DNA of 64,000 nucleotides from Tritrichomonas musculus (lineage: Eukaryota; Parabasalia; Tritrichomonadida; Tritrichomonadidae), in contig JAPFFF010000011.1 of the NCBI GenBank assembly GCA_039105265.1, positions 434,001-498,000 on the forward strand. Reading direction: 5' to 3'. The notes beneath the pieces were generated by a model. That model ran no database searches. It worked only from the letters and a program-made list of their open reading frames with translations, and was not told where the DNA came from. Below, one piece after another: positions 8,501 through 16,772 of this stretch (its first letter is position 1; each line of letters begins with the position of its first letter). The position numbers and the translations under genes were made by a program.

Positions 8501-10370
8501 ACAAGATGAACGATACAACTTGTCACATCCTGTTAAAAGAGACCTTTCAAAATGTGTTTCGTCCAATGATTACAAAGAATTTCTCAAACTTTACAATGAC
8601 CCAATCAAAGGTAAATGTCATCTTTGCAAAGAGCATTTCACATATCAAAACAAACCAACTCTTGATAGAATTAACAATGATATTGGACATGAATTTTCAA
8701 ATTGTTTGTTGGCTTGTGCTGAATGCAATAAGCTTCGTAAACGAGATGACCCAAAAATAACTGCATTAAGAATTCAATTAAAAAAATATTGCAAATTACA
8801 TCATCTTCCAACTTTGATAAATAATGAAGATGAATATTATACAATTCGTAATGCAATTGCTGGTGGACTATCAAATGTAATGCATCGTGTTAACATCAAA
8901 GGTGAAACTCATATCAACAAATTCCGATTTGATGGAATTAATAACAAGGTAATCTCATATGATACGCAAAACGTTCAAACGCATATTCTTGGAATTGATT
9001 TCAATTCACTTTATCCTTCATCATTTTCATCAAATGAACATCCATTTATCAAATATCATGGAGGAATCATGTATATGCCAGGTGCTTTCATTCGAAGGAT
9101 TGAAGCAAAGGATAAACAATCTCGAGAACGTTGTATGAAAATCATAACTTCAAATTCACGTTTCTCAAATAAACCAAATTATGTTTTCTATGCCGTTGTG
9201 AAACTATCTTGTCCTAAATCAAAAATCAATTATTTCATTAATTTCCCACCAGTATTTCGAAACATTAATATCACAAATAATGAAGAAACAATTGGTTCAT
9301 TCATGTACAATTACATGAAATCAAACAATTTAAATTCAATCGATAAGGAAGAACGTAAATTAACAATGTTGCTTGACACACATGGGGAATACATGGTTTT
9401 CTCAAATTATTACCTCTGGTTCCTTCTTGACCATGGATTGGTAATCGATGATGTCAAATCTGTTTCACAATATGAATGTCACACTGGGTTTAATATGTTT
9501 GTTAATGAATTTATGAAAAAACGTCAAGATATCATATCTGGAAAGGAACATGGTAACGAGAAGTTCTATAAAATTTCAATGAATGGTTCTTATGGATATG
9601 ATGGAATGAATACTGAGAAGTTCTCTAAAATCAAAATTTGTGATGCAAATAAGGCTTACCAATCAATTATCTCACAAACTTATATGGGAGGTGCTCAATT
9701 GAATGATAACACATTTATGATACAACATTCTCCAAAATCATATCATTGCACAACTTGTTTACAAGAATCACTTTGGACACTTGATAATGCCAAATTCTGG
9801 TATTTAACATTCTATTATGATTTCATGAACAAATGTTTGGACATGGAACGTTTACATCTAACATCACTTGATACCGATAGCTATTATTGGGCTATTGCTG
9901 GTAATCCAAACGAACCTCCAACTCAAAATTTCGATTACATTATCAAAAACAAGGAATTCTATGACAAACATATTTACAAATTCATGCCGAACCCTTCAAT
10001 TGGAACAATCGAGGATGAGAAAAAAATTTTGGGTCTAAGTGTTGAAAAATATGGTGATAATCAAATTGCTCTTGCACCCAAATGTTATACTATATGGAAT
10101 AATAATGGACAAACTAAATCTTTAAAATTGAAGGGAGTTTCACTTAAAAAGAATGATATTAAACATTCAGATTATAAATCAATTATTGAAAATCAATCTG
10201 TCAAAATTGGTAAGAATATTAATCTTCAAATGCAAAACAATCAAATGTCAAAATTAACAATAAATAAGAACGCATTAACTGGACAACACACAAAAATGAT
10301 TGTTCTCGAAAATCAATCTTGTGCTCCTTTCGTAACAGGTTTGACTGCTAATGATTACATTATTCAATGA
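5526..10370 (+). CDS. Protein-primed-type family B DNA polymerase with N-terminal extension and internal HNH domain
   Basis: 1614 residues. Exonuclease motifs: YDFETME (about 675), NSSRFDSN (about 778) and YNDNDVE (about 915). Polymerase motif A is DFNSLYPS (about 1157), motif B KISMNGSYG (about 1348), motif C DTDS (about 1448), with PKCYTIW near 1519. Before the exonuclease lie a Gln/Asn/Glu-rich low-complexity region (1-270), a segment DDKLCFYRFLA (about 460-470) resembling an OTU-type cysteine-protease core, and a C2H2/C2HC-like finger CPKCH...H...H..HC (about 604-632). Between exonuclease and palm is an HNH-type module, CHLC...LDRINNDIGHE...C..CN (about 1030-1070). It would replicate the element. 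Family B assignment is firm; accessory domains are inferred. Confidence 0.93.
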   Translation: MAFNQNSFIDFTNDDIIESINNINQGLNENLEIADTRRYRGGAKLRNIRTLYTYLNQHNAQQIIGLDFNNSDDFLIKLDNFITHEQNRRQYEQNYLDYINNESINDDELNETYNQYYNKQHELNKSYEHNYQDILNRESFYEDEQPNESDYQYFNEQQQQINQEFHDKQVRDDNNFFNKFDKNEYKQINSLDELVRINSQNKFDNQLKKEKLENAIKRAYEAVDNAIKLIKQYNKEENLKKIEQKEIHDKSHLLEYYVPENEELYEYLDKFNNKFKSKHNDYLMINEPHDFDKAVEVWDYYTKYDKDYVDKEEYNGSPIVIYYFNQISSLNQIFESLQQVFDRELKPFKIHFQLSGVFETPVHDLENEEKDHFEYEARNINWKNYQSTIPIIISSLQDLDYVKMYIESNLNSYETSTSSTKLTIVGSVSFTVSRMRKVTGHIKDLPIEFLRSECIIADNEDDKLCFYRFLAICLSDIIIVNNVEIHKLADTQKYRVQDRTKVAKKILLKEHNIEYNTKIPKQGLKILKEFKGVTMEQMEELAKKHHLNINIYEFTQTDNSSYYDLSEQWFFDKSYPTHSALLFSKDQIIHIMYIKNPEKLTQIHICPKCHSYTHRGAENLHRFESHVKHCDGVFKKNFIPNKEPLPFCPHILNNPVYEYCLAYDLEWKPNIYYMTYDFETMEQSVNKSISDSTVINSRLIPLSVASCVKLSSGLITKHFSLKDSEEFIPEWISWLFEQSMEVLNDKIVYDKSFLPADKIYDIDTNIYTITVFGFNSSRFDSNLFKKYLNHSHWHVESNSLIGTISSLKQFILVSDHLPTKLRFIDAQSFVAGGTLKQFGIDFGGETNSVKGVFPYEAVNSSNYNEVLSKSEPFSYNDFDSYLNQKNPLSKSDYQIYLEDAKNYKTRWDYLLAYNDNDVEMMIKPIDNLIQLNAQYKVDLISNLSLSKNASCIKYALAYKDFNPHENYNPIHKCNEFIPNPKWWQFKCENYYKQDERYNLSHPVKRDLSKCVSSNDYKEFLKLYNDPIKGKCHLCKEHFTYQNKPTLDRINNDIGHEFSNCLLACAECNKLRKRDDPKITALRIQLKKYCKLHHLPTLINNEDEYYTIRNAIAGGLSNVMHRVNIKGETHINKFRFDGINNKVISYDTQNVQTHILGIDFNSLYPSSFSSNEHPFIKYHGGIMYMPGAFIRRIEAKDKQSRERCMKIITSNSRFSNKPNYVFYAVVKLSCPKSKINYFINFPPVFRNINITNNEETIGSFMYNYMKSNNLNSIDKEERKLTMLLDTHGEYMVFSNYYLWFLLDHGLVIDDVKSVSQYECHTGFNMFVNEFMKKRQDIISGKEHGNEKFYKISMNGSYGYDGMNTEKFSKIKICDANKAYQSIISQTYMGGAQLNDNTFMIQHSPKSYHCTTCLQESLWTLDNAKFWYLTFYYDFMNKCLDMERLHLTSLDTDSYYWAIAGNPNEPPTQNFDYIIKNKEFYDKHIYKFMPNPSIGTIEDEKKILGLSVEKYGDNQIALAPKCYTIWNNNGQTKSLKLKGVSLKKNDIKHSDYKSIIENQSVKIGKNINLQMQNNQMSKLTINKNALTGQHTKMIVLENQSCAPFVTGLTANDYIIQ

Positions 10371-10477
10371 AAATGAAGGTAGGAGAAAAATCCCATCTTC
10401 AAAATTTTTTTCAAGATCGATTTTCCAAAATTAATTTTCAAATTTAAATTTTTTTTAATTTTTTTTCTTCATCAAAA

Positions 10478-11224
10478 ATGAACTCAACAATCGTTACACC
10501 AATTAATGATGAATACGAATATTTACAATATAATGAACAACTTCGAATCATTCATTCAATTTCTGACGATATGTTTCAAATGCAATCTATAATTAATTCA
10601 TGTCAATCTAATAAACCAACACGTCACTGGTTTCAAAATCAAAGTTCGAAAGAACTTCTTGAATACATAAATGGGTCCGGCGGAATTCCTCCGGACCAGA
10701 AATTATATGAAAACCGACCAAATTTACCTAACGAATTAAAAGGAATGTATATTCACCGTTTACTTGTCAATCATGTTGCAATTTGGTGTTCCCCATCATA
10801 TTCATTTGACATTATGAAACTTCTTGATAACTATTTTAATCAACAACGTAATCAATTGAAAGAACAAATTGAAAACTTAACATTACGTGCTGTACCTGAA
10901 GGAAGACAATTTGATTATGTTTTCTTCATTTGGCGAGAATCAATTCCAGATTCAATAACTCGTTGTAAATTACATCTTGTTCGAAGACACATCGATTCGT
11001 TTTCAAAAATGCGAAATCACTTCGATAATCCAGATGAAAACTGGTTTTACCGAGATAATTTACCAGTTTCAATGACATGTAATCGTGATATCAAAAATAT
11101 AATTCGTGAGAACTTCAATGAAAATGAAATGTTAATTGATAATTGTGTCATTTATGCACAAGTTGATTTGTTAGAACAATTATATGATTTAATTACATTA
11201 TACTTTACAGAATTCCAAGAATGA
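10478..11224 (+). CDS. KilA-N domain protein (Polinton B)
   Basis: 248 residues. The segment from about 50 to 125 (WFQNQSSKELLEYI ... YIHRLLVNHVAIWCSPSYSF) has the KilA-N pattern: a conserved Trp start and the 'h.llv.hvA.W.sp' helix. KilA-N domains are DNA-binding modules of large DNA viruses and phages. A C-terminal domain with 'FIWRES...LHLVRRH' and 'YRDNLPVSMT' is shared with the D homologue (51002-51730). The ATG follows an ATCAAAA leader after long T tracts, and the gene lies 107 bp after PolB in the same direction. Probably a regulator or replication accessory protein; the target is unknown. Confidence 0.8.
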   Translation: MNSTIVTPINDEYEYLQYNEQLRIIHSISDDMFQMQSIINSCQSNKPTRHWFQNQSSKELLEYINGSGGIPPDQKLYENRPNLPNELKGMYIHRLLVNHVAIWCSPSYSFDIMKLLDNYFNQQRNQLKEQIENLTLRAVPEGRQFDYVFFIWRESIPDSITRCKLHLVRRHIDSFSKMRNHFDNPDENWFYRDNLPVSMTCNRDIKNIIRENFNENEMLIDNCVIYAQVDLLEQLYDLITLYFTEFQE

Positions 11225-11303
11225 ATCAATTAAATTTTTTTGTCAAATTCCAAAATTAATTTTTCAAATTTAAATTTTTTTTAATTTTTTATTTTGTAAT
11301 CAA

Positions 11304-11699
11304 ATGACAACAAATTACATTCATGAATATGCTGACGAAATTAAATTTGATGAATTGATGAAATATATAATTGAATCAAAACCTGATACTACTTATGTTC
11401 CATTACTTAATTTTGAATACAAGTATTCAATTCAAACCGAATTTCCATTTATTATTACACTGGGTCGTGGTGAACGTGTTTTAGAAGAAATCATGAAAAA
11501 CAATTGTCCACATGTTAAATTGAACGGAAAATTATATAAAAAACATGAATTAATCGCTAAACAATTTATTCCAAACCCTAATAATTATAAACTTGTTAAG
11601 CATATTAATCATAACAAATTTGATTATCATATTGACAATCTTTGTTGGACTAATGATTCTCGATGTGTACGTTATACACCATCTGGTATAATTTATTAA
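11304..11699 (+). CDS. HNH homing-endonuclease-like protein
   Basis: 131 residues. The second half reads VKLNGKLYKKHELIAKQF, then IPNP, then HINHNKFDYHIDNLCW, the pattern of phage I-HmuI-type HNH nucleases (L.H.LVA..FIPNP...HI...K.DN...NL.W). No second DNA-binding domain is evident. Its leader, TTTTGTAATCAAATG, is the same as that of the next gene, suggesting a duplicated promoter. It may act as a self-mobilising nuclease or as a recombination/packaging nuclease of the element. Confidence 0.72.
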   Translation: MTTNYIHEYADEIKFDELMKYIIESKPDTTYVPLLNFEYKYSIQTEFPFIITLGRGERVLEEIMKNNCPHVKLNGKLYKKHELIAKQFIPNPNNYKLVKHINHNKFDYHIDNLCWTNDSRCVRYTPSGIIY

Positions 11700-11782
11700 A
11701 TCAATTAACAATTATTTTTTTTGTCATTTCTTCTCGAACTCAATTTTTAAAATTTATTTTCAATTTTTTATTTTGTAATCAA

Positions 11783-12244
11783 ATGACAACAACCAACCTT
11801 CGAGTATATGAATACATCAATTCATTAATCTCATTACTTCCAAATCCAGATGAATATCAAAAATGTGATTTTACATTACTTTGTGAACGATTTCCAATTA
11901 ATATCGGAAAAGGTACTTACCTTGTTCGTGTGTTATACATTTCATTAACAAACGTTGACAAAAAAATCACACGAATTTATCCAAATCAATTGAAAGATAT
12001 GAATCTTGAACATGTAATTCTAACATCAAATCTCCGACGAAGGATTAACATAAATTCTTTTGAAACATTTGTTAATGGTAACACAGATGTTCAAACATTT
12101 AAAGAACATTCGTTTTACAATTATTCAATTGAACGAATTAACAAATCAAATCAAGAAATGATTTTGAAACTTCGCGAGAAATATGAAATACCTGAACCAC
12201 AAATATTTAAAGGAAACCATCAAGATATTGTTCTTGATGAATAA
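11783..12244 (+). CDS. Unknown protein sharing its leader with the HNH-like gene
   Basis: 153 residues from the ATG at 11783 (MTTTNLRVYEYIN), chosen because TTTTGTAATCAAATGACAAC exactly matches the leader and start of the preceding gene at 11304. The two share the MTT- beginning and an alpha/beta layout (YINSLISLLPN, then FTLLCERFPINIGKGTYL compared with YSIQTEFPFIITLGRGERVL upstream), so they look like diverged paralogues. The HNH half is replaced here by a different, Asn-rich C terminus. No catalytic motif is recognised. It is the last rightward gene before the convergent ATPase gene. Confidence 0.6.
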   Translation: MTTTNLRVYEYINSLISLLPNPDEYQKCDFTLLCERFPINIGKGTYLVRVLYISLTNVDKKITRIYPNQLKDMNLEHVILTSNLRRRININSFETFVNGNTDVQTFKEHSFYNYSIERINKSNQEMILKLREKYEIPEPQIFKGNHQDIVLDE

Positions 12245-12366
12245 ATTGAATATTTTTTTGTCTATTTAACAGTTAACTGTTAATTGTGTATGGTTCCTAG
12301 CGGATTTAGCATAGCCAAAATATTTTTTTTGTACTTTTCGCCTTTGGCGCCAGGCACTGAAAGTGC
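12245..12366. terminator. Convergent intergenic region with short palindromes
   Basis: Between convergent genes lie a perfect 16-bp palindrome TAACAGTTAACTGTTA (12267-12282), a small CGCCTTTGGCG hairpin and GCACTGAAAGTGC directly after the ATPase stop codon. They may mark 3' ends for both transcripts; this is inferred from position and symmetry only. Confidence 0.35.
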
Positions 12367-13284
12367 TTACTGGTTGAATCTTATAAATTCAATACTTCCT
12401 TCTCGTGTATTCACCAAAACAAAATCATGATTCTTCATTCGATTATATTGTCTCCACAAATCTTCAAATTCAACTGGCATAACAACTTGTTGATATATAT
12501 ACGACATCTTCTGCCTTGAGAATCCATTGAAAATAAAGAATGAAGTACAATTGTTCTTATAATCTGTTGGAATTGCTTTGAAGAATTGAACGTTAACATA
12601 AACGATTGAATGTTTGTGTCTCAATTGAGTTATGTAATTTGTGAAGTAAGCAGATTTTAACAATTTCGATTTAATGAAGTCTTCACACAGAATTATTGTA
12701 TTTAATGGCACATTGGGTTTACCAAGTTTATTGATATTAAGGAATTGAAACATTTTCTGTAATTTATCTTCGTTAATCGTAATCCTACTTGTTCCAGAAT
12801 ATCTGGCGTACAATTCCTTCCATAAATCCAATTCTTTCAAATAAGCTTCAGCATTTGTGTCGGAAACAACTTTCACAGGTAAATTTATCAATTCGCGTTG
12901 AGCTTCAAATGTTGAATCATTTATAATTCCATTCTTGCTAATATACACAATTTGATGTACATTTGACTCCTTCAACCGAGATATTTGAATTATATCTCTT
13001 AATACAATGTGTGATTTACCTTTACCCTGTGCTCCAACAATAATGTTTAGAGAATTATAATTAGCATAGATTCCAGGACCAATTGGACGAATAGATTCTG
13101 ACATTATTTTTGATTCATTTTTTTTGTACGCTCGATTCATTTCAAAATCAATATCAAAGGGCTTTTCAATCATAACAGGCTTCATAATCATCTTGTGTTC
13201 TTCGAATGACTCAAAGTCATCATCATAGTCAGAAGTATCTGAAAAAAATATTGTTTTGTAATCAAATTTGCTGGGTTTTAACAT
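12367..13284 (-). CDS. A32-like genome-packaging ATPase (Polinton B)
   Basis: 305 residues. Walker A is GAQGKGKS (about residues 82-89), preceded by the strand NSLNIIV. Walker B is TIILCEDF (about 195-202). A conserved 'TQLRHKHSIVYVNVQFFKAIP' region follows, where FtsK/HerA/A32-family packaging ATPases carry their sensor motif. The D element has a more distant version at 60756-61607. It would drive DNA into the capsid. Start at 13284 is the first ATG, with TCATAATAA upstream. It is the first of a leftward cluster of virion-type genes. Confidence 0.85.
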   Translation of the reverse strand: MLKPSKFDYKTIFFSDTSDYDDDFESFEEHKMIMKPVMIEKPFDIDFEMNRAYKKNESKIMSESIRPIGPGIYANYNSLNIIVGAQGKGKSHIVLRDIIQISRLKESNVHQIVYISKNGIINDSTFEAQRELINLPVKVVSDTNAEAYLKELDLWKELYARYSGTSRITINEDKLQKMFQFLNINKLGKPNVPLNTIILCEDFIKSKLLKSAYFTNYITQLRHKHSIVYVNVQFFKAIPTDYKNNCTSFFIFNGFSRQKMSYIYQQVVMPVEFEDLWRQYNRMKNHDFVLVNTREGSIEFIRFNQ

Positions 13285-13287
13285 TTA

Positions 13288-13494
13288 TTATGAGTAAAGC
13301 TTCGAGCGCATCTCCTCTGTGAGTTTAGGGGGTTCATCTTCTTTGAAAATTGATATCAAAACGCATAATTCAATAACATGAACAACCAAAATAGTTCCCA
13401 AAAGAATTTCAGAAATCATTTGAATAAATTTAAACACATAATTTAAGTGAAATACCATATCGAACAAGTTGTGCATAAACATCATTGTAACCAT
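13288..13494 (-). CDS. Small putative membrane protein
   Basis: Up to 68 residues, sitting between the ATPase start (3 bp away) and the stop of the next leftward gene, with which its 5' end overlaps. A hydrophobic helix around residues 18-50 (MISEILLGTILVVHVIELCV) is followed by a charged tail, EDEPPKLTEEMRSKLYS. Small single-span proteins are common in virion modules of this element type. The true start could be an internal Met (e.g. the one starting MISEIL). No relative was found in C or D, so it may be fortuitous. Confidence 0.4.
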   Translation of the reverse strand: MVTMMFMHNLFDMVFHLNYVFKFIQMISEILLGTILVVHVIELCVLISIFKEDEPPKLTEEMRSKLYS

Positions 13495-14098
13495 ATTTCA
13501 AATCATTTGATTTACCATCTTTTGTGACAAGAATTCGTTGGATTTCTAAATATTTATTCTTCGATACACATCCCGTACAACCAGAATCTTCATCAATAAT
13601 AAGTTCAACTTTATCAGCATATGTTAGTATTTTAATTAATTCCATCAATGAATTTGAGTGACAAACCAAGTAATTATTTACACGAAGTGGATTCAATTCA
13701 TAAATTGAAAGAAGTGTTTCTAAAAATTTGTTCTTGACAGTCAAATCCTCAATTTCATTTCGGGCTTCGCCCTCAGCCACTATGTGGTTTCCTAACAAAA
13801 TATCTCGGGATTGAGTCGCAGACAAGTCTGCTCCTGCTGACGCTTTGTTTGTTGGAGGTTGAAATTGATATTGAGAATTCTCCTCCGGTATAGTAAAATT
13901 TACATCCCTAGATTGTGATGGTATTTGTGAATTCATGTGTGGAACATTTGGGTAATAAACAGGTTGACTAATTGGTTGACCAACCGGTTGTGAATTCGAT
14001 GGTTTGATTTTGATTTCAACATTAGTTTCTTGGCTCTGTTTTACCGAAGCATCATTTTCAGAACTTAATATTCTTGCTTTCCGTAATACATTCGACAT
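13430..14098 (-). CDS. Conserved Polinton protein of unknown function (relative in D at 57147-57677)
   Basis: 222 residues from the ATG at 14098 (MSNVLRKARI), which follows AAATCA directly. The N-terminal half is low-complexity (Pro/Gln/Ser). The C-terminal half is a compact domain: 'ADKVELIIDEDSGCTGC ... RIL...GK ... YGISLKLCV'. The D protein at 57147-57677 has the same plan, 'AESVDIFYDEDIHCCATK ... SIKIV..NGE ... YHVCLKYV', including the acidic DED and nearby cysteines. Conservation between two otherwise distant lineages suggests a core virion or assembly role. No known family is recognised. Confidence 0.6.
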   Translation of the reverse strand: MSNVLRKARILSSENDASVKQSQETNVEIKIKPSNSQPVGQPISQPVYYPNVPHMNSQIPSQSRDVNFTIPEENSQYQFQPPTNKASAGADLSATQSRDILLGNHIVAEGEARNEIEDLTVKNKFLETLLSIYELNPLRVNNYLVCHSNSLMELIKILTYADKVELIIDEDSGCTGCVSKNKYLEIQRILVTKDGKSNDLKYGYNDVYAQLVRYGISLKLCV

Positions 14099-14135
14099 TG
14101 ATTTCAATCTAAAAAAACCTTTATTCGTAGATTAC

Positions 14136-14366
14136 TCAATCCTTGTTAGCTAATTCATTCAATTCGTTTTCCAATTTTTTTACTTTTTCTTTTAATGAAT
14201 TAATATCTTCAATTAATGATTCACGAACAGCAAGCCCACTGGAACCAAGCATTCCAGATTTGACATTATTTAGATGTTGCTTGTAATCATAACATTTTTC
14301 TTTGAGGGTTCGTTTAATACGTTTAAGTTCAGGAATCTCCTTCTTATATTCGTTTAATTCAGACAT
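14136..14366 (-). CDS. Small coiled-coil protein conserved in B and C
   Basis: 76 residues, almost entirely helical, beginning MSELNEYKKEIPELKRIKR and ending in a heptad coil INSLKEKVKKLENELNELA. The C element has a near-identical protein (36368-36595), including the internal KSGMLGS.GLAVRESL motif, so the frame is under selection. It is divergent from the next gene with only 15 bp between the two start codons. Possibly a scaffolding or small virion protein; no database family is recognised. Confidence 0.75.
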   Translation of the reverse strand: MSELNEYKKEIPELKRIKRTLKEKCYDYKQHLNNVKSGMLGSSGLAVRESLIEDINSLKEKVKKLENELNELANKD

Positions 14367-14381
14367 TTAATCGAAGCAAAA

Positions 14382-14672
14382 ATGTCATACACATCAAAAT
14401 GTGCAGGTCACGACAACAAAGTTGGCGGCGAAGCCGAAGTGACTTACGAACAAAAACGAACCATTCATGATGATAAAAGAATGAATCACTACGATAGATT
14501 ACAACTTAAAATGCAAAAAGAACGTACCAGAATTAATTCTGCACCAACTGTTAAGAAATATGAAGATAAAGGAAGTATTCAACATGAACCTCAAGTATCA
14601 ACAACAAAAAAATTGAATTTTCACACTTATTCATTAAATCATTCAGTTGTCCCTCGATGCGATAAAATCTAA
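14382..14672 (+). CDS. Small basic protein conserved in B and C
   Basis: 96 residues. The core 'RTIHDDKRMNHYDRLQLKMQKERTRINSAPTVK' region and the tail 'LNHSVV' recur in the C element at 36610-36843, where the N-terminal ~25 residues are absent or different. Basic and probably disordered with one helix; could be a DNA-condensing or virion-internal protein. The ATG lies 15 bp from the divergent coiled-coil gene. The start at 14382 is supported by GAAGCAAAAATG; a Met further in could be used. Confidence 0.7.
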   Translation: MSYTSKCAGHDNKVGGEAEVTYEQKRTIHDDKRMNHYDRLQLKMQKERTRINSAPTVKKYEDKGSIQHEPQVSTTKKLNFHTYSLNHSVVPRCDKI

Positions 14673-14820
14673 AACATTTGTTGGTTAATATATTTGGCAA
14701 TCTGATTTACAGTATTGGTTAATTCAGCAATTTTTTTATCTAATGCTGTGAATTTGAGTTCATAGCTTTGTTTCAAATCTTTAATCTCGTTAAGAGGTAT
14801 GGAAACTAACTTTTGTGAGA
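14669..14820 (-). pseudogene. Short coiled-coil remnant (Polinton B)
   Basis: A leftward open stretch with heptad spacing (LNEIKDLKQSYELKF...IAELTNTVNQIAKYI) overlapping the end of the preceding rightward gene. It lies at the edge of an AT-rich insertion and is treated as a remnant of a coiled-coil protein. Confidence 0.4.
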
Positions 14821-14821
14821 A

Positions 14822-16006
14822 TTCATGAAAAATGTAAAAATGAAATTATCTTATTATATTAAATAAAAAAATTAAATTTTATATAAATTTAAATTTTGCA
14901 TAAATATGTTAATATGAAAAAAATAAATTATAACTAAATTTAAAAGAAATGACAAAATATTACTATTTTCTAAAACGCTCAATACAACATTAATTTTTAA
15001 AAAATATCTATTAGTGTTAACTACAATATTAGAAAAAAGAGCTCAAAATGATCAAAAATCTTTTTTTATTAAGAAAAAACCATTTTTATGAAATCTTTGG
15101 TGATGTGATGTTTTGAGAATGCAAAAAATCTTTCATTCCTGGACTTATCGTATATTTTTATTTTACTAAAATTTTATATACACAAATATCAAATTATATT
15201 TGAGAAAATATTAAATTTTTATAGATTATAAATAAAGATATTTCCAAAAAAATGATATTATTTGTAAATCATTGAAAACTAAAGAAATAATGAGTATAAT
15301 TTCATGTTTAAAAATAAATTGATCTTAGAAATTGCAAATTTAAAACAAGAAATCTGAGGTCTTCGACCCTAATGAAATCTATTAAAAGAAAAATCAGATA
15401 AATCAATAACAATCAATTTCAATCATGATATTAAAAATTATGATTGGCCAAAAGAATAATTCAGAAACAAGCATAAAAATGAATTTTAATCGTTCAAATG
15501 ATATTTGATGATTTTGGAACAAATGAAAAGCATGAAAGCTCAAAAGGAATTATATATATATATAAAAACACTATTTTTTTTAGAAAACATGCAATTAAAT
15601 GAAATAATATCATTCATAAAAATAAGTAAATGTTTTTATTTTATTTTGTTTTTTACATATATAAATATATCAAATCAAAAAAAAAAATTTTAATGATAAA
15701 ATCATTTTTTTTATTCATATGAAATTATAAGGATTTAAAAGTCAAATATTCTTATTCTCTCCTGATTTATTTTAAAAAAAAGTTTATTTTTGAAAATTTT
15801 TATATTCTATAGTTTATTGTTTTTTTTGTGAAAGTTTGCTTCAAATTATTAATATTTGTTTATCTTTAAAATCTATCTGTAAAAATTTAATTAAATTTTA
15901 TATATATATTATATGTTTTATATTATTTATAATATGATAATATTAAATTTGATTTGTCCAGGAATTAGAGTTTCCGTACCTCTTCTCGTTATCAAATGTT
16001 GACAAA
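14822..16006. mobile_element. AT-rich insertion of about 1.2 kb inside Polinton B
   Basis: Composition drops sharply to that of the host intergenic DNA (long A/T runs, no supported genes). The 11-bp sequence TTTTGTGAGAA occurs at both edges (14811-14821 and 16007-16017), as expected of a target duplication. No clear terminal inverted repeats or coding sequence were found, so the type of insert is unknown; the right boundary could be as early as ~15940 by composition. The corresponding interval of C has no such stretch. Confidence 0.5.
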
Positions 16007-16401
16007 TTTTGTGAGAACATACTTTTAATATTCTCAATATCATGCGCTACAGACTCTTCGAGTCCTGAGACTTTCAGTCGAAGCTCTGAGCAACGATTGT
16101 TTAACAATTGTTGTTCTGCTTTAATAACATCTTGTTCAAGTTCTTTCAATTCATTAGTTTTGACAACTTTCTTTAAAAATATATCTCCCCCAACTCGTTT
16201 TGTACCTTCTTTTTGACAATTCTTTTTTGTGATTCTGTATTCAACACCATCTGGTGTAACAATTTTGTAAACCCGATTTAGATATTGAGTCGTCTGGTTG
16301 TTCATGTCATCTTTGTGTTTCTGATAGTACAGATTGAACTCCTCAATTGATTTAAAATTCTTTATTTCAGTAGTTATTTCATTAATTACTTTCAAATCCA
16401 T
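15943..16401 (-). pseudogene. Conserved Polinton protein with coiled-coil tail (relative in C at 36802-37332), looks broken
   Basis: Starts MDLKVINEITTEIKNF. A compact N-terminal domain, 'EEFNLYYQKHKDDMNNQTTQYL' followed by 'YKIVTPDGVEYRITKKNC' and 'GGDIFLKKV', is closely shared with the C protein. A helical coiled-coil region follows. The domain resembles no family I can name. It sits directly before the pVI-like gene in both B and C, so it is likely part of the virion module. The copy in B is next to the AT-rich insertion and appears broken. Confidence 0.6.
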
Positions 16402-16467
16402 TTAGAATAAAAAAATACAATTTAATCTCATTTATAATACTTCGGACAACTTGTTGTCCTCAGGCAC
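16402..16467. terminator. Intergenic hairpin GGACAAC/GTTGTCC
   Basis: A short inverted repeat at 16444-16459 lies just downstream of the pVI-like stop codon (leftward), with GTGCCTG between them. The same GTGCCTG follows the ATPase stop codon, suggesting a shared 3'-end element. Confidence 0.35.
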
Positions 16468-16722
16468 TTACGTGACTTCATCAATTAAACTTTTACCAAT
16501 TTTAAGACCTTTGTCAGCAAAATTTAATCCTGTATCAATTGCTCTAACAGCATCACCAATAAGAGGTATTCCACCCAAAACAGGTTTTACAGCATTAGTT
16601 ACTCTTTTACCAACTTCAACAACTTTGGGAAGTGCTTTACCAACCTTAGTTGCAACATTCTTAATTGTATTGCCTACAGATTTAAAAGCGTTTTTCATTT
16701 TTTTGAAGATTCCGATACCCAT
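16468..16722 (-). CDS. Small amphipathic virion-type protein (pVI/pX-like)
   Basis: 84 residues from MGIGIFKKMKNAF; this start is preferred because the C homologue (37365-37616) also starts MGIGIF. An alternative Met lies three codons upstream. The sequence is a chain of amphipathic Lys/Val/Gly helices (KVGKALPKVVEVGKRV, then GGIPLIGDAVRAID), the type seen in minor capsid proteins of adenovirus-like and Polinton virions that coat the inside of the shell or lyse membranes. Divergent from the major capsid gene with 50 bp between starts. Role inferred from composition and neighbours. Confidence 0.7.
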   Translation of the reverse strand: MGIGIFKKMKNAFKSVGNTIKNVATKVGKALPKVVEVGKRVTNAVKPVLGGIPLIGDAVRAIDTGLNFADKGLKIGKSLIDEVT

Positions 16723-16772
16723 TGTTTTCATTACGAAAAAAGACCCATAATAGTACTTTTTTTGTTTATCAA

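Noticed and set aside
8590-8760. Intein in the B polymerase
   Set aside because: Only an HNH-type module is seen; no splice-junction Cys/Ser start or terminal His-Asn, and the position is between domains, not at a conserved polymerase motif.
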